NCBI GenBank assembly: GCA_963850195.1
Contig: CAWKKD010000003.1
Span: forward strand, 1 to 64,000
Direction of reading: 5' to 3'
Source: Actinoallomurus sp963850195
Lineage (GTDB): Bacteria; Actinomycetota; Actinomycetes; Streptosporangiales; Streptosporangiaceae
DNA: 64,000 nucleotides
Part shown: one piece after another, positions 25,560-31,916 of the stretch
How the letters are laid out: the number at the start of each line of letters is the position of its first letter
How positions within the stretch are numbered: position 1 is the stretch's first letter
Position numbers and translations under genes: made by a program
The notes under the pieces: model-generated
The model's database searches: none
Told to the model about the DNA's origin: nothing
The model's input: only the letters and a program-made list of their open reading frames with translations

Positions 25560-26036
25560 ATGCGGATGAGCGAGGGCGTCGAGTGGACGCTTCATTGCTG
25601 TCTGACACTGGGGTGGCTCGAGACCGACGAGCCCGTGTCGACGGCGAAGCTCGCGGCCACGTTCGACCTGCCGCCCGCGTACCTGAACAAGCGTCTGCAG
25701 GCATTGGTCCGCGCCGGGATTCTGACCTCGACTCCCGGCGCCCGCGGCGGGTTCCTGCTGGCCCGCCCGCCCGAGAAGATCACGCTCATGGAGGTCGTCG
25801 CCGCGATCGAGGGATCGACGGAGGCGTTCCGCTGTACCGAGATCCGGCAGCGGGGCGCGGGCGAAAACCGGCCTCCACAGGAGTTCGCGCGTCAATGCGT
25901 GGTCACCACCGCGATCCGCAAGGCGGAGCTGGCGTGGCGGCGCGAACTCGCGTCGCAGACGCTCGCCGACATCATGGCCGCCGCGCCCGGCGCGGCGGTG
26001 GAACGAACGCGTCGCTGGTACGAGCTGCACGGCTGA
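25560..26036 (+). CDS. Rrf2-family transcriptional regulator
   Basis: This 158-residue protein has a winged helix at residues 1-70 (PVSTAKLAATFDLPPAYLNKRLQALVRAGILTSTPGARGGFLLAR). This contains the Rrf2 'GGF' wing turn and is followed by a long dimerisation helix. Two cysteines (near 92 and 114) lie in the region where Rrf2 proteins bind Fe-S clusters, but the usual three-Cys set of IscR/NsrR is incomplete, so a cluster is doubtful. The gene lies 43 bp upstream of a histidine kinase on the same strand and may regulate it. The ATG appears leaderless. Confidence 0.88.
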   Translation: MRMSEGVEWTLHCCLTLGWLETDEPVSTAKLAATFDLPPAYLNKRLQALVRAGILTSTPGARGGFLLARPPEKITLMEVVAAIEGSTEAFRCTEIRQRGAGENRPPQEFARQCVVTTAIRKAELAWRRELASQTLADIMAAAPGAAVERTRRWYELHG

Positions 26037-26079
26037 TCGACCCGCTCGTCCGAAACGCGCACGACTAAGGAGAATCTGG

Positions 26080-27324
26080 ATGTCGCATGTCTCGATTCGG
26101 CCCTGGTGGCCCGCCCGCCGGACGCGGCGCGGGTCACGTGCCCTGTCCGCCGGCGTCCTCGCGGTCGGTGCGGGCGCCTTCCTCCTCCCCGGTCTGCTGC
26201 CGGCCGTCGTCTCCCGGGCGCCGGGCGGCCACTCGATCATCGTCTTCGGCGCGGCCTACGCCGCCCTCGCGCCGGTACTCGCGAACCTGACTCCCCAGGT
26301 ACCGTGCCGGTCGCTACTGGTCGGCACGACATGCGTCCTCGGCCTGGCCGGACTGCTGACGGCGGTGGCACAGGGGACACCTGCGGTATTCGCCGGCCGG
26401 ATCCTCGCGGCCGCCGGCGCGGCCGCGTGCACGTCGATCGCGATGGGCACGGGACCTCCCGTACGGCGCGCACGGACGCTCGCCGTGACCGCGGGCGGCA
26501 TGGCGGGCGCCACCCTGCTCGGGCTCGCGATCGGCTACGGCGGCCTTCCGGCGCCGCACCCGGTCGGGGCCGGTGAGGTGGCCGCCGCTCTGGTGCTGTT
26601 CGTGTACGGGCTGGCCGCCGCGCTCGGCATGGTCCTATCCGAGCGGCGCGGAATCGGGGCCGAACGCCGCCGCATCGCGCGCGAACTCCATGACTCGCTG
26701 ACCCACGCCATCGTGCTCATCCGGATGAAGGCCGGGACCGCCGTCCACCTCCAGCGGATGCGCGGCGAGCAGGTGCCGGAGACGCTGCTGGCCATCCGGG
26801 ACGTCGGCGACGACGCGATGCGCGAGTTGCGCGCCACCCTTCACGTCCTGCGCAGCACCGACGACGAAGCCTCGCGGAGCGGGCTCCACGAGATCGGCAG
26901 GCTGGTCGTGCGGACCAGGTCGGCCGGGATGTTCGCCAGCCTGACGATCAGCGGCCCGGTGCGTACGCTGCCCGCCGACGTCGACCGCGCGGCGTACCGG
27001 ATCGTCCAGGAGGCGCTCACCAACGTCGCTCGGCACGCCCACGACGCCTCGGCCTCGGTGTACATCGGGTACGAGCCCGACTCCCTGACCGTACGGGTCG
27101 ACGACGACGGGGGGCCGGCCGCCGACGTCGTCCCCGGGATGGGCCTGACCGGCATGCGCGAGCGCGTCACCGCGCTCGGCGGACTGCTGCGGACCGGACC
27201 TCGCCCCGAGGGTGGATTCGCAGTCCACGCCGAACTCCCCGTCGCCCGGATCCGCACCCGCCGCGATATCCGGCAGGGCCTGACGCCCGGCTCCGTGACC
27301 ATGCCGCCCGCGGCGTACAGCTGA
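26080..27324 (+). CDS. orphan sensor histidine kinase with an MFS-like six-helix sensor half
   Basis: This 414-residue protein combines about 190 N-terminal residues with six membrane spans (near 21-43, 51-70, 78-97, 101-123, 132-152, 166-186) with a NarL/DesK-type kinase. The kinase has phospho-acceptor His204 in ARELHDSLTHAIV and an HATPase with DRAAYRIVQEALTNVARHA and GMGLTGMRERV. Segments 56-153 read like the first half of an AraJ-type MFS sugar/drug exporter: AAYAALAPVLANLT, then a basic loop, then a GRILAAAGAAACTS helix, then VRRARTLAVTAGGMAGATLLG. The sensor may therefore derive from a transporter. No response regulator gene is adjacent. TAAGGAGAATCTGG is a good ribosome site. Confidence 0.85.
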   Translation: MSHVSIRPWWPARRTRRGSRALSAGVLAVGAGAFLLPGLLPAVVSRAPGGHSIIVFGAAYAALAPVLANLTPQVPCRSLLVGTTCVLGLAGLLTAVAQGTPAVFAGRILAAAGAAACTSIAMGTGPPVRRARTLAVTAGGMAGATLLGLAIGYGGLPAPHPVGAGEVAAALVLFVYGLAAALGMVLSERRGIGAERRRIARELHDSLTHAIVLIRMKAGTAVHLQRMRGEQVPETLLAIRDVGDDAMRELRATLHVLRSTDDEASRSGLHEIGRLVVRTRSAGMFASLTISGPVRTLPADVDRAAYRIVQEALTNVARHAHDASASVYIGYEPDSLTVRVDDDGGPAADVVPGMGLTGMRERVTALGGLLRTGPRPEGGFAVHAELPVARIRTRRDIRQGLTPGSVTMPPAAYS

Positions 27325-27335
27325 GACCTCCCACG

Positions 27336-27361
27336 CCCTGGCCGTATTTCGTCGGCCAGGG
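27336..27361. terminator. terminator between the kinase and a secreted protein
   Basis: An 8-bp stem (CCCTGGCC / GGCCAGGG) with a 10-nt loop, extendable by flanking GCCTCC/GGAGGC-like bases, lies between convergent genes. Confidence 0.65.
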
Positions 27362-27374
27362 TCGGAGGCGCCCG

Positions 27375-27851
27375 CTATACGGCGATGTTCACAAAGGTGA
27401 CCGGCAGGGATTCGGCGTGCGCCGTGTCACTGTTCGGATTGGGCGTGAATTGGACGGTGCCCGTTCCAGAACACGGCAGCAGAATCGACGTGGGGATGGC
27501 GAGAGGCGCGTCGTACGCGTTGAAGACGAGCGCGTTCGAGGTCGATGCGGTGCCGAATCCCGCGATGATGGACGTGGCCGCACTCCCGGTGTAGCCGCTG
27601 TTCGGTGAGGTGTTCGGCCCCTGGGCCACCGCGATCGTCTGGCCGGCGACCGGGTGCCCGGTCTGGCCCGGCAGGCTCGGCCCGGGGCAGACCACCTTGA
27701 TCACGGCGTTGTCGGCCATGCCGTTGACCAGGCCATGGAAGATCTGGTTCGGCCCGATCGGGGCGACGGCATCGGCACCGGCCGCGGACGCGGTCGCGAC
27801 CACGCTGCCGGCCAGGATTCCCGCGATCGTGAGTAATTGGCTGGTCTTCAT
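27375..27851 (-). CDS. small secreted protein, function unknown
   Basis: The 158-residue product has a clear signal peptide (MKTSQLLTIAGILAGSVVATASA, cleavage near 23-27). The mature part is rich in Gly, Thr and Ser, with two cysteines (CPGPS and LPCSG) likely to form one disulphide. The pattern resembles the small exported beta-sandwich proteins of unknown role found in Actinomadura-like genomes. ATG 27851 starts directly at the signal peptide; the longer frame adds 14 unrelated residues. No enzymatic motif is seen. Confidence 0.75.
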   Translation of the reverse strand: MKTSQLLTIAGILAGSVVATASAAGADAVAPIGPNQIFHGLVNGMADNAVIKVVCPGPSLPGQTGHPVAGQTIAVAQGPNTSPNSGYTGSAATSIIAGFGTASTSNALVFNAYDAPLAIPTSILLPCSGTGTVQFTPNPNSDTAHAESLPVTFVNIAV

Positions 27852-28343
27852 TGTGCTCGTCTTTCTGTGGAAGGGTCTGGCGGATATCGCCATGCAACAT
27901 CAGGATTCTCGGGCTGGCCATGGCGTGGCAGTGGCCGGATCCAGTCACTCGAATCAGGCTCGAGCCGGGCTATTTTTTGGGCGGCCGCGACCTGGCGGAG
28001 CACCTCTACCGAGGTCTCTAGGAATGATGGGGGACAAGACTCCAGAGAGGCTTTTCCAGCCAGCCGGTCTGCTCGATGACGCGCCCGTACCTGCTCTCGT
28101 TCTTGCGCGCCAGGTGGGACTCACCTCGCGTCCTTCCTCACCCGCGCGCGATGGTGACACAGAACGGGTCGCCGCCCGCCGGGCCACCGATGATCCACCA
28201 GAGCGTGACGAAGCGGCGACGCCTGATGTGCTCCGCGATGGAGTTGTTCTCTTCGATCCCGCCCTGACACTTGACGAAGTCCGAGCCCTGAACCGAGGAT
28301 CGCGGGGCCCGGTAACGCCGTGCCGGGAGTGCCACGCGGGTAC
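27852..28343. other. gene-poor stretch with a possible gene remnant
   Basis: About 490 bp without a complete gene. On the minus strand, 28138-28296 encodes a non-random peptide tail (EHIRRRRFVTLWWIIGG, then GGDPFCVTIARG and stop) that lacks a start codon. It looks like the C-terminus of a broken or non-canonically started small protein. The remainder shows nothing I can assign. Confidence 0.35.
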
Positions 28344-28898
28344 TCAGCCGCCGATCACACGGGCCGGAACGTCCTTGTCCTTGAACCCGGCGCCCACGCT
28401 GGCGGCGCCCCGGCGGACCCGTTCGAGGAGGCCGGTGCCGGCGGCGATCTCGGCCGGGTCGAGCTGGCCCTGCTTGAGCTTGCCCGCCAGGCCCGAGACC
28501 GCGAGGGTGAGCTCGTCGAGCGGTCCGAGCAGGGTGCGGCATAGGGCCGGATCGGCCTGGGCGTTCGCCTTGGCCCGGCGGAGCTGGTCGACGATGAAGA
28601 CCGCGGCCAGGCCGGCCTTGGCCATGGTGGCCTTGCGGCCGGGAGAATCGGCCTTGGTCCGGCCCGCCTTGTGCGGCGTGTAGATATAGCGCTTGAACGC
28701 CCCCGCCGCCAGGGCGGCGTTCACGGCGAATCGCGTCTTGGCGTGCTCGCGGGTCGGCCTGGTCGGGCACGTGTCCGGGGCCTCGGAACCCGCCGCCGTG
28801 GCGCCGAAGGTCGGTTGCTTATGTGCATTATCGGATTCGCCGCACCCGGAGAGGGCGATAAGGAACACAGGCACGATGAGCGTCGTTTTCCATTGCAT
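28344..28898 (-). CDS. lipoprotein, function unknown
   Basis: The 184-residue product has a lipoprotein signal (LIVPVFLIALSGC) with lipidated Cys19. A short spacer is followed by a mostly helical domain with two cysteines (residues near 44 and 120) that could form a disulphide. An AKTRFAVNAALAAGAFKRYIYTPHKAGRT block recalls small actinomycete lipoproteins of unknown role. The ATG is preceded by AAGGGAAGA. There is no link to an operon. The surface location is well supported; the function is not known. Confidence 0.72.
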   Translation of the reverse strand: MQWKTTLIVPVFLIALSGCGESDNAHKQPTFGATAAGSEAPDTCPTRPTREHAKTRFAVNAALAAGAFKRYIYTPHKAGRTKADSPGRKATMAKAGLAAVFIVDQLRRAKANAQADPALCRTLLGPLDELTLAVSGLAGKLKQGQLDPAEIAAGTGLLERVRRGAASVGAGFKDKDVPARVIGG

Positions 28899-28998
28899 TT
28901 GTCTTCCCTTTAATATTCGCCGACCGCGACAATTTTCGTGCTCATACCCGTCGTGGACCGTCCGCAGTCGCCGTCGCCCAGGCGAGGAGATCTCAAGT

Positions 28999-29028
28999 GG
29001 TATCCAGTACTATCTGGTACTCGATACC
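28999..29028. promoter_or_regulatory. 30-bp palindromic operator upstream of the SDR gene
   Basis: GGTATC-C-AGTAC at the left and GTACT-C-GATACC at the right form a near-perfect inverted repeat centred 31 bp before the SDR start. Its length and symmetry suit a TetR-family dimer pair. The TetR gene lies just downstream of the SDR on the opposite strand. Confidence 0.6.
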
Positions 29029-29044
29029 GATAGAAGGGTTCGTC

Positions 29045-29953
29045 ATGAGCGGATCGGTCGTCGTCACCGGGGCCTCCTCCGGGCTGGGGCTCGTCGCCTC
29101 GGCCCGTCTCGCCGAAGCGGGCCTGCACGTGGTCCTGGCCTGCCGCGATGCCCGGCGCGGCGAGACGGCCGCGGCGCAGGTCAGGGCCGAGGTACCCGGG
29201 GCGAGCGTGGAGGTTCTGGAGCTCGACCTGGCGTCACTGGCCTCGGTACGGTCGGCGGCGCGCGCCCTCATCGACAAAGCGGACGGCCGGCCTCCGCTGC
29301 GGGCCCTCGTGTGCAACGCGGGCATTCAGGTCGTCGACGGGGTGCAGCGGTCGGAGGACGGGCACGAGCTGACGTTCGCCACGAACCATCTCGGGCATTT
29401 CCTGCTGATCGCGCTGCTGATCGACCACCTGGAGGACGACGGCCGCATCCTGATCGTCTCCAGCGGTACCCACTACGGCCCGCCGCGCTCCCTCGGGTTC
29501 CCCGGCCCGCGGTGGACCTCCGCCCGTACGCTCGCCGACCCCGAGGCGCCCGGCATCGACGTGTCGCCCAAGGGCGGGCGGATCCGCTACTCGACGTCGA
29601 AGCTGGCCAACATCTACCTGACGTACGAGCTGGCCCGCCGTACGGGCCGGGTCCGCGTCAACGCCTTCGACCCCGGGCTGATGCCGGAGACGCGGCTGGT
29701 CCGCGACTACCCGAAGCGCCTGCAGGGCCTGTACGACCGGCTCACGCCCGTCGTGCTGCGGCTCGTCCCGGATGCCCGGTCGGTGGCCGAGTCCGGCGCG
29801 GACGTCGCGTGGCACGTCACGGCGCCGGAGCTCGCCGACGTCAGCGGCGTCTACTTCTCCGGGCGGCGCCGGCGCGACTCCTCGAAGGAGTCCTATGACC
29901 GGGAGCGCGCGGCCGAGCTCTGGCAGGTCTCCGAAGAGCTCGTGAGGCCCTGA
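29045..29953 (+). CDS. short-chain dehydrogenase/reductase (protochlorophyllide-reductase-like SDR)
   Basis: This 302-residue NAD(P)-dependent oxidoreductase is of the classical SDR superfamily. The cofactor site TGASSGLG is near residues 8-15, NAG is in the CNAGIQ motif near residue 85, and the catalytic YxxxK is seen as YSTSKLAN (near 180). The length and the C-terminal YFSGRRRRDSSKESYD segment resemble the light-dependent-protochlorophyllide-reductase-like SDRs common in actinomycetes, which are not pigment enzymes. ATG 29045 follows AGAAGGG. A large palindrome precedes it and a convergent TetR gene ends 2 bp after it, suggesting local regulation by that TetR. Substrate unknown. Confidence 0.92.
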   Translation: MSGSVVVTGASSGLGLVASARLAEAGLHVVLACRDARRGETAAAQVRAEVPGASVEVLELDLASLASVRSAARALIDKADGRPPLRALVCNAGIQVVDGVQRSEDGHELTFATNHLGHFLLIALLIDHLEDDGRILIVSSGTHYGPPRSLGFPGPRWTSARTLADPEAPGIDVSPKGGRIRYSTSKLANIYLTYELARRTGRVRVNAFDPGLMPETRLVRDYPKRLQGLYDRLTPVVLRLVPDARSVAESGADVAWHVTAPELADVSGVYFSGRRRRDSSKESYDRERAAELWQVSEELVRP

Positions 29954-29954
29954 C

Positions 29955-30548
29955 CTACCGGAGCCGGTCCAGTACGTCCCGGAGCGCGCCGGGAAGCCGC
30001 TCGGGCGCGTCCGCGGTGACCGCCTGGGCGGTGCGCAGGCAGGCCGCGCCGATGCCGGCGGCCAGCATCGCCGTCTCCAGGCTCGCCCCGTGCCCGCACA
30101 ACGACGCGATCGCGGCCTGCGCGAGGTCGCGTTCCTTGAGCATCTGGCGGGCGGTCAGCGTCGCGTTCTCCGCGATGAGCCGCTCGTGCAGCCGCATCCA
30201 GGTGGCGCGTTCGGCGATGGCGTCCGCCAGCGCCAGCACCCCCGCGCGCGCCACCGCGAGCGCGTCGTCCAGCGAGTCGCCGATCGGCGCGACCCCGGCG
30301 GCCGCCCGGTCGATCGCGTCGGCCAGCAGGCGGGACAGCTCCGCGCTGTCGGCGAACAGGACCTCCTGCTTGTCGCCGAAGTAACGGAAGAAGGTCGTAC
30401 GGCCCACCTCGGCGCGGGCCGCGATCTCGTCGACCGAGACGCCGTCGAACCCGTGCTCGGCAAAGAGCGACATGGCCGTGTCGATGATCGCCTCACGGGT
30501 CCGCTGCCGTTTCCGCGCACGCAGCGACAGCGAGTCCCCGTCCGTCAT
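29955..30548 (-). CDS. TetR-family transcriptional regulator
   Basis: This 197-residue protein has the TetR DNA-binding domain in residues 14-62 (TREAIIDTAMSLFAEHGFDGVSVDEIAARAEVGRTTFFRYF). A helical ligand-binding domain of usual length follows. It ends 2 bp from the stop of the convergent SDR gene, so the pair probably forms one regulatory module, with the protein acting on the palindrome at 28999-29028. The effector cannot be predicted. Confidence 0.93.
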   Translation of the reverse strand: MTDGDSLSLRARKRQRTREAIIDTAMSLFAEHGFDGVSVDEIAARAEVGRTTFFRYFGDKQEVLFADSAELSRLLADAIDRAAAGVAPIGDSLDDALAVARAGVLALADAIAERATWMRLHERLIAENATLTARQMLKERDLAQAAIASLCGHGASLETAMLAAGIGAACLRTAQAVTADAPERLPGALRDVLDRLR

Positions 30549-30696
30549 GCCCCGAGAATAACCGTCCGGCGCCGGTCGGCCCGCGGAGCCGACCCGGCGT
30601 GGTCGGTGTGCCGGGCGGCGTCGGCTGCCTGGGCCGCTCCGACGGCGTCGAGCAGGCGGTCGCCGGGAGCCGGTGGCCGGTGGCCGGCACGACGAT

Positions 30697-31221
30697 CTAC
30701 TTCGGGCCCTCGGACAGGCGCTCGACGGCCCAGCGGGCCCATTCCTCCTCCATCGCCCTGAGGCGGAGCCCGTACTCCAGGGCGAGGATGCCGTTCACGG
30801 ACAGCATGTCGTCGCCCCAGTCGACGGCGGCCTTCAGGTCGACGAGGGTCTGGTGCCGCTCGGCGGCCAGCTCGGCCTGGCGGCTCAGGCGTTCGGTCGC
30901 CTGCTCCGGCGTGAGGACGCCCAGGAAGAACACCTTCAGCAGGGTCGTGCTGCGCTGCGGCTGCTCGCCGTCGGACCCGGTCAGCCACTGGCGCAGCTCG
31001 GCCAGGCCCGGCTCGGTGAGGCCGTACTCCTTGCGGCCGCGCGGACCCTCGGCGACCACCTCGATCAGCCCGGCGCCGCTGAGGTTGGCCAGTTCCCCGT
31101 ACACCTGGCTCTGCGTCGCCGGCCAGACGTTGGCGAGCGAGGTGTTGAACCGCTTCATCAGGTCGTACCCGCTGGCGTGGCGGTCGGCGAGGAGTCCCAG
31201 GAGCGCGTGGCGAAGGCTCAT
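30697..31221 (-). CDS. PadR-family transcriptional regulator
   Basis: The 174-residue protein begins with the PadR winged helix (LRHALLGLLADRHASGYDLMKRFN and TQSQVYGELANLSGAGLIEV, then GRKEYGLTEPG). It ends with the long antiparallel dimerisation helices of the Vir-like C-terminal domain, including MEEEWARWAVERL. ATG 31221 was chosen over an in-frame ATG 45 bp upstream because GGAAGGTAGGA precedes it and the family starts MSLRHALLG. It is divergent from a membrane protein gene with a perfect 9-bp-arm palindrome between them. Confidence 0.92.
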   Translation of the reverse strand: MSLRHALLGLLADRHASGYDLMKRFNTSLANVWPATQSQVYGELANLSGAGLIEVVAEGPRGRKEYGLTEPGLAELRQWLTGSDGEQPQRSTTLLKVFFLGVLTPEQATERLSRQAELAAERHQTLVDLKAAVDWGDDMLSVNGILALEYGLRLRAMEEEWARWAVERLSEGPK

Positions 31222-31283
31222 GCGGTCGATCCTACCTTCCAGTCTTGACAGGTCAATCGAGGACATTCTAGTTTCGACCTATC

Positions 31284-31304
31284 GAACTTGGAATATCCAA
31301 GTTC
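31284..31304. promoter_or_regulatory. perfect palindrome, candidate PadR operator
   Basis: GAACTTGGA-ATA-TCCAAGTTC has 9-bp perfect arms and a 3-nt centre. It lies 24 bp before the membrane protein start and 63 bp from the PadR start. PadR proteins usually repress themselves and the divergent gene from such a site. Confidence 0.6.
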
Positions 31305-31327
31305 CTCGCACCTCGGGAGAACTGGCC

Positions 31328-31879
31328 GTGAGCTACCTGCGGGGATTCATCCCCTGGATCGTGTTCGGCATCGTCTCGTCGTTCGACTGGCGATGGGCGG
31401 CGCTCGCCGCGCTGCTGAGCGGCCTCGTGCTGCTGGGGAAGGGCCGCCGGGCCGGGGTCGCCGCCGACGCGCAGATCCTCGACGTCGGCACCCTCATCTA
31501 CTTCGTGGGCCTCGCGATCGTCGCGTTCGCCGTCCCGCACTCGCCGCTGGAGCACTACGACGGTGCGCTGTCCTTCGGATGGCTCGCCCTCACCGCGTGG
31601 GGCACGCTCGCCGTGGGCAAGCCCTTCACGCTCGGCATCGCCCGCCGCCAGACGCCCCGCGAGGTCTGGGAGCGGCCGGAGTTCCTGCGGATCAACGTCG
31701 TCATCACGCTGGCCTGGGCGACGGCCTTCACCCTCACCTGCGCGGTCCTGGCCGCCTGCTCCGCGCTCGACGCGCCGGAGTTCGTCTCGATCGCCTGCCA
31801 CGTGCTCGGACTGGCCGCGCCGGCCGCCTTCACGTCCGCCTACCCCGCCCGCGTCCAGGCCCGCCTGGCCGCCGCCTGA
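31328..31879 (+). CDS. integral membrane protein, PadR-linked
   Basis: This 183-residue protein has five to six hydrophobic helices. It begins at a paired helix (YLRGFIPWIVFGIVSSF) and continues with WAALAALLSGLVLL, LIYFVGLAIVAFAV, WLALTAWGTLAVG, a VITLAWATAFTLTCAVLAAC helix and a final LGLAAPAAFTSAYP. No transport or enzyme motif is recognisable. GTG 31328 follows GGGAGA; the far longer frame upstream overlaps the PadR gene antisense. Divergence from PadR suggests it is the regulated target. Function unknown. Confidence 0.8.
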   Translation: MSYLRGFIPWIVFGIVSSFDWRWAALAALLSGLVLLGKGRRAGVAADAQILDVGTLIYFVGLAIVAFAVPHSPLEHYDGALSFGWLALTAWGTLAVGKPFTLGIARRQTPREVWERPEFLRINVVITLAWATAFTLTCAVLAACSALDAPEFVSIACHVLGLAAPAAFTSAYPARVQARLAAA

Positions 31880-31916
31880 CGTGACGTACCTCGGCCGGCG
31901 ACCGGCGTCATGCCGG

